From contig CASDXV010000001.1 in NCBI GenBank assembly GCA_949285255.1, forward strand, positions 30,296 through 94,295: a DNA stretch of 64,000 bases. Direction: 5' to 3'. The notes under the pieces are model-generated. The model was not told the origin of the DNA and made no database searches. It saw nothing but the letters and a program-made list of their open reading frames with translations. Both the position numbers and the translations under genes were made by a program. How positions within the stretch are numbered: position 1 is the stretch's first letter; each line of letters opens with the position of its first letter. Below are positions 36,007 to 45,077 of the stretch, piece by piece. The DNA comes from an uncultured bacterium (lineage in GTDB: Bacteria; Cyanobacteriota; Vampirovibrionia; Gastranaerophilales; Gastranaerophilaceae).

Positions 36007-37023
36007 TTAGCTTGGGATTTTGCTTATAATTTCTTTATAATCTATTTTAAGGCAATCGCTCTGCTCGCAGTTATAGGCTCTTTTGTGCCACAGACAGGGG
36101 CGGCAGGGGACGTTGTTTTTTATAGCGACAAATTTTTCGTTTTTAGGTAAAAGTTTTTCCTCATTTGTCGGCCCAAAAATAGCAAAAGTCTTTACATTTG
36201 TACCAACTGCCACATGCATAGGGGCAGAATCGGCGCAGATAACGCATTTTGCGGCTGCAAACATATTTGCCATATCAAGCAGGCTTTTTGTTTTTTTAAA
36301 GTAATTTATAAAATTCTCATTTTCTTTTATTTCTTTGTTTTCAATTATTTTTGAAATAAGTTCTTCATCATCCCCTGTGCCAAAGAGCACTACTTTTTGG
36401 TTGTTTTTAACTAAATCAAGTATTAAATTTTCCCAAAAGGCTAAATCGGGGCACTTTAGGATATTTTTTCTTATACTCATTTTACTTACTCCGGGGTGCA
36501 GAGCGATAAAGTTATTTTTTTCAAGCCCTAAAGGCAGTGTGTAGTTGGGGTCAGTGGCTATTTTAGGCAGTTCGCATTTAAGATTGGATATTGGAGAAAT
36601 CAAGTCATGATACATATTTGAGGCATATTGATTTTCTCTTAGTTCTACATTTTTTGTCAAAAGAAAAGAAGTTTTTGACTTAAAGCCTATGCGTTCTTTT
36701 ATGCCCGTTAAAAACAGTAAAATCGCTACAAGGGGCGACTTTCCGCTTGAGATTACGATATCAAAATTTTTCTTCCATACGCTTAAAAGAAAACCTGCCA
36801 TATTAAGGTATTTTTTAATGCCTTTGGCTTTTATATCCGTTTTAATAACATCATCTATATCGGGGCAAAGCTCCATAATGCTTGCACTTCGAGGTTCAAG
36901 TGCAAGGGTGATTTTTGCGTTTTTAAATTCTTTTTTAAGACTTTCAATAACAGGCATAAAAAGTATTTCATCCCCTATGCCGCCCCAGTTTACCAAAAGT
37001 ATGTTTTTATAGTCTTTTTGCAC
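36007..37023 (-). CDS. Glycosyltransferase family 9, heptosyltransferase-like
   Basis: 338 residues, GTG start with GAGGT upstream. The N-terminal LVNWGGIGDEILFMPVIESL and C-terminal CADSAPMHVAVGTNVKTFAI with FGPTNEEKLLP are the GT9 signature (LPS inner-core heptosyl- or related transferases). The C-terminal cysteines in CRPCLWHKRAYNCEQSDC occur in several GT9 relatives. Probably an LPS core enzyme at the cytoplasmic membrane. Divergent from the operon starting at 37079. Confidence 0.9.
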   Translation of the reverse strand: MQKDYKNILLVNWGGIGDEILFMPVIESLKKEFKNAKITLALEPRSASIMELCPDIDDVIKTDIKAKGIKKYLNMAGFLLSVWKKNFDIVISSGKSPLVAILLFLTGIKERIGFKSKTSFLLTKNVELRENQYASNMYHDLISPISNLKCELPKIATDPNYTLPLGLEKNNFIALHPGVSKMSIRKNILKCPDLAFWENLILDLVKNNQKVVLFGTGDDEELISKIIENKEIKENENFINYFKKTKSLLDMANMFAAAKCVICADSAPMHVAVGTNVKTFAIFGPTNEEKLLPKNEKFVAIKNNVPCRPCLWHKRAYNCEQSDCLKIDYKEIISKIPS

Positions 37024-37043
37024 TTTTTACCTCGTTTATAAAT

Positions 37044-37072
37044 TTTACTTCTTTTTAATTTTATAATAAAAT
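37044..37072 (+). promoter_or_regulatory. Promoter of the MetE-like/gcv operon (leaderless)
   Basis: TTTACT (37044-37049), 17-bp spacer, TAAAAT (37067-37072), ending 6 nt before the ATG at 37079. No Shine-Dalgarno is present. TATAAT at 37062-37067 is an alternative -10 but has no matching -35. Confidence 0.55.
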
Positions 37073-37078
37073 AATTCT

Positions 37079-38176
37079 ATGAGCGAGTTGACTTTAAATT
37101 ACACAGGAATAGGCTCATTACCGCTTTGCGGAAGTGACGCCGTCAAAAAATCACTGGATTTTATTTTTAGCGAATTTAAGAGCATGCCCTTTTGGCCTCA
37201 GCTGCCGCACTTTGCGCGCGAAGAGGATATGGTTTTTCAATACACTCAAAACCTTGCAGGGCTTGTGGTTGAGGGAGATAAGTACTATTTATCTTCAGAC
37301 AGTGAAGAATTTTTTGTAAAGCTTGAAGAGCTGTTTTTTGACTATGAAACGGTTATTGCCTCAAATTCACTTGAAGAGTGCGAGCAAATACTTGAAAAAT
37401 ACGCTATTTTAGCTCCTAATTCAAACTCACTCAGACCATTTTTAAATGAACTTAAAAATCACAACCCTGATTTTGTAAAAGGTTCAATAACAGGCCCGTT
37501 TACTTTTTCTACTTCAATAGTTGATAATGAGGGTAAATGCGCTTATTATAACGATGTTTTAAAGGATGTTTGCACAAAAACTCTTTCTCTAAAGGCGCTA
37601 TGGCAGGTTTTAGAGTTTAAAAAAGCCTCCCCCAAAGCCCGCGCGGTTATTTTTATGGATGAACCGTCCATTTCTCAAGTCGGCTCTTGTGCGTTTTTAT
37701 CCGTTGAGAGCAAAGACGTTATAGAAATGCTAAAAGTAATAACGGGTGATTTAGCTAAATTCGGCGCATTGTCAGGTATTCACTGCTGCGGAAAAACAGA
37801 CTGGGAAATAGCTCTTTCCTGCGGGGCTGATATTGTTAATTTTGACGCTTATTTTTATGCTCAAAGTGTAGCTAATTTTGCCTCAACTGCTCAAAAGTTT
37901 GTAGAGCAAGGCGGTTATCTGGCTTTTGGTATAGTGCCTACGCTTGATAAGGAAATTTTAGAAAATCTAAGCACAGATGACCTTGTAGAAAAATTTGATG
38001 AAGCGCTTAAATGTTTTTTAAAAAAAGGAATGAATGAGAGTCTTTTATACGAGCATATTTTCCTTACTCCAAGCTGCGGCTGCGGTTCATTGGATGAGAA
38101 AAATGCGCTAAAAGCTCTTAAACTTACAAAAGACCTGTCAAATCGCCTTAAAGAAAGATGTCAGGTGGCTCTATGA
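37079..38176 (+). CDS. MetE/UroD-superfamily zinc methyltransferase-like protein
   Basis: 365 residues, comparable to the C-terminal catalytic half of cobalamin-independent methionine synthase. TIM barrel beginning GIGSLPLCGSD. Zinc-site residues are visible: H235-C-C237 in IHCCGKTDW, D256 in VNFDAY where MetE has Glu, and C333 in TPSCGCGS. Such short core-MetE or MtaA-type enzymes may take methyl groups from a corrinoid protein or another donor rather than from methyl-THF-triglutamate. It is first in an operon with a CooC-like ATPase and folD. The methyl donor and acceptor are unknown. Confidence 0.75.
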   Translation: MSELTLNYTGIGSLPLCGSDAVKKSLDFIFSEFKSMPFWPQLPHFAREEDMVFQYTQNLAGLVVEGDKYYLSSDSEEFFVKLEELFFDYETVIASNSLEECEQILEKYAILAPNSNSLRPFLNELKNHNPDFVKGSITGPFTFSTSIVDNEGKCAYYNDVLKDVCTKTLSLKALWQVLEFKKASPKARAVIFMDEPSISQVGSCAFLSVESKDVIEMLKVITGDLAKFGALSGIHCCGKTDWEIALSCGADIVNFDAYFYAQSVANFASTAQKFVEQGGYLAFGIVPTLDKEILENLSTDDLVEKFDEALKCFLKKGMNESLLYEHIFLTPSCGCGSLDEKNALKALKLTKDLSNRLKERCQVAL

Positions 38177-38910
38177 CACATACTTTAGCACTACTTGGCA
38201 AAGGCGGCAGCGGCAAAACCACTCTTACAAGGGCATTTTGCGCTCTAATTAGAGAATATTTTCCAAATGCCTCCATTCTTCTTGTGGATAATGACTTAAC
38301 ATGCGAACTTGCAGGGAGTTTCGGTTTAAAATCAAGAAATACAATCTACGGTATTCGCTCGGGCAAACACGAATACAAAACCGGTATTCCAAAAGGTATG
38401 ACAAAACAGGAATATATTGAGTGGGCGCTTGAGGATATTCTTGAAGAAGTGGAAGAAAATACCGACATAATCGTTTCTTGGTTTGTAGCGTCAAAAGACT
38501 GCCGCTGCCCTATTACAAAGCAGATGAACGATGCGCTTGTAAAACTTGTAGACAGGTATGACTTTGTGATTTTTGATTCGGAGTTTGATTTAAAATACCT
38601 TAATTTGCTTGTTGATTACCCGATTGATACGGCAATTATCGTTGCTAATCCTACACAAAAATCCGTTCACCTTGCGGGCGAGATTTATGAATTTTCTAAA
38701 AAATACGCAGCCGACGGGCAATTTGGTGTTATTTTAAACAAAGCTAAAAAAGAAAACCTCAATAAATTTGTTGAGCAGATAAATCTAAATAACTTAAATT
38801 TATTGGGAATAATTGAGGACTTAGGCGAAGAGGCCGATTATAACGAAGTAAAAGAAAAAATAAAAGACTTTTATCCGCGCTTAAATCTCCCTCAGGAGGG
38901 AAGTTTTTAA
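38173..38910 (+). CDS. CooC/MinD-type P-loop ATPase with CxC motif
   Basis: 245 residues from the ATG at 38173, which overlaps the previous stop (ATGA) and has AGGTGG just upstream; a longer start at 38158 is less likely. Deviant Walker A GKGGSGKTTL at residues 9-18, C110-R-C112 in DCRCPITKQ, and FVIFDSEFDLKYL in place of the CooC segment with DxEAGLEHL. CooC-type dimers bind metal at CxC and insert nickel into CO dehydrogenase or acetyl-CoA synthase. Neither enzyme is in the window, so the client is open; the adjacent methyltransferase is a candidate. Confidence 0.8.
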   Translation: MTHTLALLGKGGSGKTTLTRAFCALIREYFPNASILLVDNDLTCELAGSFGLKSRNTIYGIRSGKHEYKTGIPKGMTKQEYIEWALEDILEEVEENTDIIVSWFVASKDCRCPITKQMNDALVKLVDRYDFVIFDSEFDLKYLNLLVDYPIDTAIIVANPTQKSVHLAGEIYEFSKKYAADGQFGVILNKAKKENLNKFVEQINLNNLNLLGIIEDLGEEADYNEVKEKIKDFYPRLNLPQEGSF

Positions 38911-39755
38911 TGGCAGAGATTTTAGACGGTAAAGCGTGCGCCAAAGAAATTTTATCAGATATTAAAGCTCAAGTAGAAAAAATGACAAGAAAGCCCTCGC
39001 TTGCGGTTATTTTGGTCGGAGATGACGAGGCTTCAAAAATATATGTAAAAAATAAAGAAAAAACTGCCCTCGAGCTTGGTTTTAAATCTAAAACTTACAG
39101 ATTAGAAAAAAACACAACCGCTCAAGAATTAAAAGATTTAATTTTGAACTTAAATCTTGATGTGGACACAGATGCCATACTTTTGCAGCTGCCCTTGCCA
39201 AAGCACCTAAAAGCGCAAGAATTTATTGAATTAATTGACCCTAAAAAAGACGTAGACGGTTTTCATCCCATTAATTGCGGGAAACTTTTAACAGATACAA
39301 ATCCCTATGCAATTTCTTGCACTCCAAAGGGTGTTATAAAACTTTTAGAGAAAAATAATATAGAAATATCAGGCAAACACTGCGTTGTTATAGGGCGTTC
39401 GAACATGGTAGGCAAGCCCTTATCAATTCTTTTATTAAATAAAAATGCAACAGTCACCATGGCTCATTCAAAAACAAAAAATCTTTCTCAAACAGCTAAA
39501 ACCGCTGATATTTTAATAAGCGCTACAGGTGTGAGCAACCTTATAAAAAAAGATTTTGTAAAAGAGGGCGCAGTTGTGGTTGATGTGGGTATTTCACGCG
39601 ACAGTGAGGGAAAAATCAAAGGAGATGTTGATTTTTTGGAAGTATCAAAAGTTGCTTCACACATTACCCCTGTCCCCGGCGGTGTCGGGCCTATGACAAT
39701 AGCAATGCTTATGGAAAATACTTTGGAGCTGTGTTTAAAAAATGCAAAATTTTAG
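38910..39755 (+). CDS. folD: Methylene-THF dehydrogenase / methenyl-THF cyclohydrolase FolD
   Basis: 281 residues. Catalyses NADP-linked oxidation of methylene-THF and hydrolysis of methenyl-THF. Matches: SLAVILVGDDEASKIYVKNK with the catalytic Lys, LLQLPLPKHL, KDVDGFHPINCGKL, VIGRSNMVGKPLSILLL for NADP, and HITPVPGGVGPMTIAMLM. Its ATG shares a base with the upstream stop. It supplies or uses the methylene-THF made by the glycine cleavage system encoded downstream. Confidence 0.96.
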   Translation: MAEILDGKACAKEILSDIKAQVEKMTRKPSLAVILVGDDEASKIYVKNKEKTALELGFKSKTYRLEKNTTAQELKDLILNLNLDVDTDAILLQLPLPKHLKAQEFIELIDPKKDVDGFHPINCGKLLTDTNPYAISCTPKGVIKLLEKNNIEISGKHCVVIGRSNMVGKPLSILLLNKNATVTMAHSKTKNLSQTAKTADILISATGVSNLIKKDFVKEGAVVVDVGISRDSEGKIKGDVDFLEVSKVASHITPVPGGVGPMTIAMLMENTLELCLKNAKF

Positions 39756-40896
39756 GGGAACATTTGTAAACAAGCACCGTGACGCTTGGGTTGAGGTAAA
39801 TTTAGGAAATCTTGAACACAACATTTGTGAAATAAAAAAAGAAATTCTAAAAGACGGCATTTGCCCAAAACTCTTGGCGGTCATAAAAGCTGACGCTTAC
39901 GGGCATGGCAGTGTTATGTGTGCTCCTACTTTGCTTGCATGCGGTATAGACGCTTTTGGTGTGGCAAGTGTGGATGAGGCGCTGGAGTTAAGGCAAAACA
40001 AAATAACCGCGCCCATTTTAGTCTTAGGCTCAGTTCCTATTTGGGCTTACGAAACGGCTATAAAAAACGACATTACCGTTTCAATTTTTTCTGAAGAGCA
40101 CTTGGAGGCTGCCCGCTTAATAAGCGAAAGACTTGGCGGCAAAAAGCTAAAGGCTCATATAAAAATAGATACAGGCATGAACAGAATCGGGATAAATCCA
40201 AATGATGCAATTGAGTTTGTAAAAAAAGCAAAAGATGCTAAATATCTTGATTTAGGCGGTATTTTTACCCATTTTGCAGATGTTGAGTCAGATGAAATTA
40301 CAAATAAGCAGATTGATAATTTTAAAAAAGTAATCAACTCAATTGACACCAAAGACCTTATTATCCACTGCTCAAATTCCTCTGCAGCGCTTTGTCATCC
40401 CGAGCTAAAATTTAACATGGTGCGCCTTGGAATTATTTTATACGGCTTAACTCCCTTGAGTTACGATAGAGAACCTAAGTTTAAATTACCCGATTTAGAG
40501 CAGGTAATAGGTTTAAAAGGCAGAATTACAAATATTCACAAGGTTAAAAAAGGCGATGGCGTAAGCTACGGGCATATTTTTATTGCAGATAGAGAAACAA
40601 ATATCGCAACCATTCCAATAGGCTACGCTGACGGTGTTTCAAGGAGTTTATCGGGCAAAATAAAAGCCTCTCTAAACGGTAAAATTATTAAACAAATCGG
40701 CAGAATAACCATGGACCAAATGATGTTTGATATAGGAGATATTCAAGCCTCAAATGGTGATATAATAACGCTTTTAGGAGATGATGAGGCGGGGAACTTT
40801 TTCTCTATTGACACTTGGGCAAAAGAATTAGATACTATAAACTATGAGCTTACTTGCCGCTTAAAGGTTCGCCTGCCAAGGATTTATGTCAGATAA
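39742..40896 (+). CDS. alr: Alanine racemase
   Basis: 384 residues, normal. Makes D-alanine for peptidoglycan. The PLP lysine is in AVIKADAYGHGS, the catalytic Tyr in GVSYGHIFIA, and KIDTGMNRIG and IPIGYADGVSRSL are family markers. It overlaps folD by 14 nt. It has no clear link to one-carbon chemistry, so its place in this operon may reflect cotranscription only. Confidence 0.95.
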   Translation: MQNFRGTFVNKHRDAWVEVNLGNLEHNICEIKKEILKDGICPKLLAVIKADAYGHGSVMCAPTLLACGIDAFGVASVDEALELRQNKITAPILVLGSVPIWAYETAIKNDITVSIFSEEHLEAARLISERLGGKKLKAHIKIDTGMNRIGINPNDAIEFVKKAKDAKYLDLGGIFTHFADVESDEITNKQIDNFKKVINSIDTKDLIIHCSNSSAALCHPELKFNMVRLGIILYGLTPLSYDREPKFKLPDLEQVIGLKGRITNIHKVKKGDGVSYGHIFIADRETNIATIPIGYADGVSRSLSGKIKASLNGKIIKQIGRITMDQMMFDIGDIQASNGDIITLLGDDEAGNFFSIDTWAKELDTINYELTCRLKVRLPRIYVR

Positions 40897-40908
40897 GGGG
40901 TATTTAAA

Positions 40909-42048
40909 ATGAAGCAGACAACACTACATGATGAACATATTAAACTTAATGCCAAAATGGTTGAATTTGGCGGCTGGCATATGCCTGTAAGCTACAGTTC
41001 AATTATAGAAGAGCATAAAGCCGTAAGAAACAGCGTCGGGATTTTTGATGTTTCTCATATGGGGCAGATTTTTGTAAGCGGGGATGATGCGCTTAATTTT
41101 TTGCAAAAACTTCTTCCTCAAGATGTTTCAAAATTCAGCGAAAATCATGCTCACTACTGCCAGCTTACCTACCCCAGCGGCGGTATGGTTGATGATTTAA
41201 TAGTTTACAGACTGAAAGATAAATATCTTATAATCGCTAATGCTTCAAGGATTGAGGCTGATTTTGAATGGTTTGAAATGAATAAATCAGGTTTTAATAT
41301 TAATCTTGAAAATAAATCAGATGAGTATTCAATGATAGCTCTTCAAGGCCCAAATGCTTATAAAATCATTGAAAAAGCAGGTGTAGAAAATAAAAGCCTG
41401 CCTAAGTTTTTTACCATTTGTGAGCAAAAACTTTTGAACTTTGATGTTTATCTTTGCCGCACGGGCTACACCGGTGAAGACGGTTTTGAGGTAATTGTAA
41501 AAAATGAAAACGCTATAAAACTCTGGCAGGATTTTTTAAATTTAGGAAAAGAATTTAATATTCTGCCCGTAGGACTCGGTGCAAGAGATACTCTAAGGCT
41601 TGAAGCGGGTTTATGTTTGTACGGTTCTGATATTAATGAAGATATTACCCCGATAGAGGCTGATTTAGCCTGGTCTGTGCCAAAGGATAAGAAAGAAGAC
41701 TATAACGGCAGAGAGGTAATTCTCAACCAACGCCTTAAAAATACACCTTTAAGGAAAAAACTTTTTGCTTTTGAAATTAATGACAGAGTCATCGCCAGAC
41801 ACGGCGCTAAGGTTTATTTTCAAGGAATTGAGTGCGGTGTGGTTACATCGGGCTCTATATCGCCGATTTTAGGAAAAAGTATAGGCCTGTGCGTTATTTC
41901 TTTTGAGGGAGAAAACGCAAATCTGGTAACATCGCTTAACACAAAGGAAAAAAGTATTGGCACGGATATAGAAATTATGGTAAGAAATAAATTGTACAAT
42001 GCCAAAATTGTTAAAAAACCTTTTGTTGAAAAGAAATATGTTAAATAG
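40909..42048 (+). CDS. gcvT: Glycine cleavage system T-protein (aminomethyltransferase)
   Basis: 379 residues. Transfers the aminomethyl carbon from lipoylated H-protein to THF, giving methylene-THF and ammonia. Matches: EFGGWHMPVSYSS, IFDVSHMGQI, the folate Asp in YPSGGMVDDLIVYRL, RTGYTGEDGFEV and LGARDTLRLEAGLCLYG. AAGGGG precedes the ATG. It is followed at once by gcvH and gcvPA. Confidence 0.96.
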   Translation: MKQTTLHDEHIKLNAKMVEFGGWHMPVSYSSIIEEHKAVRNSVGIFDVSHMGQIFVSGDDALNFLQKLLPQDVSKFSENHAHYCQLTYPSGGMVDDLIVYRLKDKYLIIANASRIEADFEWFEMNKSGFNINLENKSDEYSMIALQGPNAYKIIEKAGVENKSLPKFFTICEQKLLNFDVYLCRTGYTGEDGFEVIVKNENAIKLWQDFLNLGKEFNILPVGLGARDTLRLEAGLCLYGSDINEDITPIEADLAWSVPKDKKEDYNGREVILNQRLKNTPLRKKLFAFEINDRVIARHGAKVYFQGIECGVVTSGSISPILGKSIGLCVISFEGENANLVTSLNTKEKSIGTDIEIMVRNKLYNAKIVKKPFVEKKYVK

Positions 42049-42056
42049 GAGATAAA

Positions 42057-42446
42057 ATGAGTACTCAAAGACCACCGGAAGGAATTCTTTGTTCTAAAAG
42101 CCACGAATGGGTTTTAGATGATGGAGAGTTGTGCACGATTGGTTTAACTGACTATGCGGTAGAACAACTTGGCGATATAGTTTTTGTTGAACTTCCAGAA
42201 ATTGACAGTGAATTTGCCAAGGGAGAAGTTTTTGCAACGATTGAATCGGTTAAAGCAGCAAGTGAAATTTATATGCCTGTTGGCGGCAAGGTTGTAGAAA
42301 TCAATGAAGAGCTAATCAACGCCCCTGAACTTATTAACGAAAATGTTTGGGAAAAAGGCTGGCTGATTAAAGTTAAATGTGATACTTTAAGCGAAGATAC
42401 ACTTGGTCTTATGGAATATGAAGACTATAGAGAAGAAGTTGCATAA
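42057..42446 (+). CDS. gcvH: Glycine cleavage system H-protein
   Basis: 129 residues. Carries the lipoyl arm between P, T and L proteins. The lipoyl lysine is in ATIESVKAASEIYMP. Flanking family segments are IGLTDYAVEQLGDIVFVELP and LINENVWEKGWLIKV. TAGGAG precedes the ATG. No lipoate ligase or L-protein is in the window. Confidence 0.97.
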   Translation: MSTQRPPEGILCSKSHEWVLDDGELCTIGLTDYAVEQLGDIVFVELPEIDSEFAKGEVFATIESVKAASEIYMPVGGKVVEINEELINAPELINENVWEKGWLIKVKCDTLSEDTLGLMEYEDYREEVA

Positions 42447-43687
42447 TGTACAATTTTGAAGCTTTAAGTGATAAAGAACGCACTCAAATGTGCGATGACA
42501 TAGGCATAAAAAGCCCCGATGAGCTTTTTGATGTCATACCGCAGAGCGCAAAAATTAAGGATTTTAATTTCAAAGAACCTCTATCGGAACTTGAAGCTCA
42601 AAAAAAATTAAAAAGCATAGCCAAAAAAAACAAAACCGACTTTGCCTGTTTTATGGGTGCGGGCGCATACAAAAAATTCATTCCCTCAGCGCTTTTTGAC
42701 ACTGCTTCAAGGTATGAATTTTTATCCGCATACACTCCTTATCAGGCTGAAATATCGCAAGGTTCGCTGCAAATTATGTACGAATTTCAAACAATGATTT
42801 GCTCGCTTTGCGCACAAGACGTTGCAAACGCCTCTGTGTATGACGGCGCAAGTGCAGCAGCTGAGGCAATTTTAATGGCTTGCAGAATTACTAAAAACAA
42901 CAAAGCTTTTGTAAGTGAAAACATTAATCCTAATTACCTTGAAGTAATTAAAACCTACCTTTTTGCAGCTGATATAGAGCTTATTGTGGGTACTGACTCG
43001 GATGATATGGATTTATCCTGCAAGGTTTATCAAACGCCTGATTACTTTGGTGAGATAGTAAATGCGCCTAAGAAAAATTCAAAAGAGCTTATTGTAGCTA
43101 TTGTTGATATTTCTTCTCTTGCGCTTATTGAGCCGCCAAAGTGTGATATAACAGTCGGCGACTTTCAAACTTTAGGTTTAGCGCTTAATTTTGGCGGGCC
43201 ATACGGCGGTTTTATAGCCTGCAAAGACGCATATAAGCGTCAGCTTGCAGGTAGAATAGCGGGAAAGACGGTAGATAAAGACGGTCGTGACGCTTATGTT
43301 CTGACTCTTCAGGCGCGCGAGCAGCATATAAGAAGAGAAAAAGCTACAAGTAATATCTGCTCAAATCAGGCTCACTGTGCGCTTTGCGCTGTTTTATATT
43401 TAAGTCTTTTAGGTCAAAAAGGCTTTAGAGAGGTAAATTATCTCTCATATAAAAATGCTCACCTGCTTGCGCAAGGTTTAGAGAAAAAAGGACATAAAAT
43501 TTTAACTAAAAACTTTTTTAACGAGTTTGTTTATGAACTGAATAATTCTCAAAACGCAATAGAATACTTGCAATACCTCAAGCAAAACGGCATTTTGGGC
43601 GGTGTTGCGCTTGATGATAAAAGAATTTTAACCGCAGTAACCGAACTTAACGACACAGATGAAATAAATCTCTATTTAAGCTTATGA
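42446..43687 (+). CDS. gcvPA: Glycine decarboxylase P-protein subunit 1
   Basis: 413 residues, the N-terminal half of the P-protein. Matches: FMGAGAYKKFIPSALF, SAYTPYQAEISQGSLQIMYE, VYDGASAAAEAILMA, GLALNFGGPYGGFIACK, GRIAGKTVDKDGRDAYVLTLQ (shown to its typical end at LQAREQHIRREKATSN, about residue 290). It needs GcvPB, which is at 18111. It starts at the last base of gcvH and the next gene starts inside its stop (ATGA). The place where gcvPB normally sits is taken by two other genes. Confidence 0.95.
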   Translation: MYNFEALSDKERTQMCDDIGIKSPDELFDVIPQSAKIKDFNFKEPLSELEAQKKLKSIAKKNKTDFACFMGAGAYKKFIPSALFDTASRYEFLSAYTPYQAEISQGSLQIMYEFQTMICSLCAQDVANASVYDGASAAAEAILMACRITKNNKAFVSENINPNYLEVIKTYLFAADIELIVGTDSDDMDLSCKVYQTPDYFGEIVNAPKKNSKELIVAIVDISSLALIEPPKCDITVGDFQTLGLALNFGGPYGGFIACKDAYKRQLAGRIAGKTVDKDGRDAYVLTLQAREQHIRREKATSNICSNQAHCALCAVLYLSLLGQKGFREVNYLSYKNAHLLAQGLEKKGHKILTKNFFNEFVYELNNSQNAIEYLQYLKQNGILGGVALDDKRILTAVTELNDTDEINLYLSL

Positions 43688-44418
43688 CAAAAGATATAAT
43701 TGCCTTTTGGGGCTATCCTCACCCTGATTTAATTAATAAAACAAAAAATCTCTACCCTGACGCCAAGTGGGTGGATTTAGATATATGTTTTAATTATCCT
43801 CCCTCAAAATTCACTCCTGATGCGTATTGCGGGATTATAAAAAATATTTTTGATAATTCTTTTTATCTTAAAGAAAGAATTATAAAAATTCTTGCGGGAG
43901 TCGGCAAAGACAAGTGTGACAGCGGTTTTTTTGCGGCTAATCTTTTAAAAAACGAGGGTTTTGATGTTGAGATGTCGTATTTTGAGCAGACTCTGCCATT
44001 TGATAAACTGCCTGATGTGCCCATTTCAAAAAGCAATTTGCCCTTAAAAGAAAAAATAGAGCTTATTACGGCAAATATTGTCGAGAAAAAAGACTACTCG
44101 CACCTTGAAACATCAAATGCTGCTTTTGGTTTTTGGGGAGTGCCTCCTAACGACTTAAATATTTTAAAATTATTCCCCGACAATACCCACGTTTTTGGCT
44201 GGAGCAGATGTGTTGAGGCTAAAAACCCTGCAAACATTGAGCTTGAAATGTATGTTGAGCCTGATGTTCCAACAGTCTTTTTTGCGCAGACTTTTTGTTC
44301 AAAGACTCTTCTTGCAAAGTATCTTGCGGATAAATACAACGGATTATACATTGATATAGACGCTATACCCTCAAACTCCGCTTATGCTAAGATAGAGGCG
44401 TTTCTGAGGTTAAGATGA
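43684..44418 (+). CDS. Unrecognised protein with internal duplication (244 aa)
   Basis: Not recognised. Two half-repeats begin with the same motif: FWGYPHPDL at residues 8-16 and FWGVPPNDL at 150-158, each followed by a helix, a FP/YP pair and a Trp-containing strand (AKWVDLD; HVFGWSR). Alternating hydrophobic strands and helices suggest an alpha/beta fold, cytoplasmic. Five cysteines are spread through it and form no obvious cluster motif. ATGA overlaps on both sides (gcvPA before, the HgdC-like gene after) imply strict co-expression with both, which suggests a joint job. Confidence 0.8.
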   Translation: MTKDIIAFWGYPHPDLINKTKNLYPDAKWVDLDICFNYPPSKFTPDAYCGIIKNIFDNSFYLKERIIKILAGVGKDKCDSGFFAANLLKNEGFDVEMSYFEQTLPFDKLPDVPISKSNLPLKEKIELITANIVEKKDYSHLETSNAAFGFWGVPPNDLNILKLFPDNTHVFGWSRCVEAKNPANIELEMYVEPDVPTVFFAQTFCSKTLLAKYLADKYNGLYIDIDAIPSNSAYAKIEAFLRLR

Positions 44419-45077
44419 ATAAGTCAAAATTTTATATAGATGCAGGCACTACCTGGTCAAAAATACTTGAAATAACGCCTTTTGGCGAGAGAAAATACAG
44501 TGTCTATCCGACTTGCGAGGCAAGGAAGTTTAATTTGGAGTATGAAAAAATAACGGGTCATACGACTGATAAAGCTGCAAAAAACTACGAAAATGAAGTT
44601 GTATCGCTTGCAAAAGGGGCGAAAATTCATCTTGAAAACAATTTTGTAGCGCTTGATTTAGGTTCAAGAGATATAAAATGGGTAAAGTACAAAAACGCCA
44701 AATTTTGCGATATGGACTGGAATTCAAGTTGTGCAGCAGCAACGGGCGCAACAATTGAAATGCTTTTAAAATTTTATGATGTTGAGGTTGAATCTCTTAA
44801 ATATACTGATGAAAAATACCCAGTAACCTGCGGTATTTTTGGTTTAGAAAAAATCATGGATGATGTTTCAAAAGGGCTTGACCCCTCTGTTGCGATTTCA
44901 AAATTTATACACGGTATAGCGTATAATGCTTATAATTTTACAAAAAATCCTGATAAAATATGTATTTCAGGCGGTTTTTGCGAGAATAAATGTTTTATCG
45001 ATTCGCTTAAAAAATACTGTGAAGTCTTGCCTTTAGGGCGTTTTGTCCTTGTTGACGGTCTTGCCTTGCAAGCGTAG
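44415..45077 (+). CDS. HgdC/BcrA/BadF-type ASKHA ATPase (Fe-S activator family)
   Basis: 220 residues, slightly shorter than HgdC (~260). Actin-like ATPase start YIDAGTTWSKILEI and second phosphate loop VALDLGSRDIKWV. Both cysteines that bridge the [4Fe-4S] cluster in the HgdC dimer are present: C106 in NSSCAAATGA and C139 in VTCGIFGLEKI. CISGGFCENKCF near the end matches the adenosine loop. HgdC proteins inject an electron, with ATP hydrolysis, into a partner dehydratase or reductase. No HgdA/B-type partner with its cysteine set is nearby; the 244-aa protein is the obvious candidate partner. Confidence 0.82.
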   Translation: MNKSKFYIDAGTTWSKILEITPFGERKYSVYPTCEARKFNLEYEKITGHTTDKAAKNYENEVVSLAKGAKIHLENNFVALDLGSRDIKWVKYKNAKFCDMDWNSSCAAATGATIEMLLKFYDVEVESLKYTDEKYPVTCGIFGLEKIMDDVSKGLDPSVAISKFIHGIAYNAYNFTKNPDKICISGGFCENKCFIDSLKKYCEVLPLGRFVLVDGLALQA

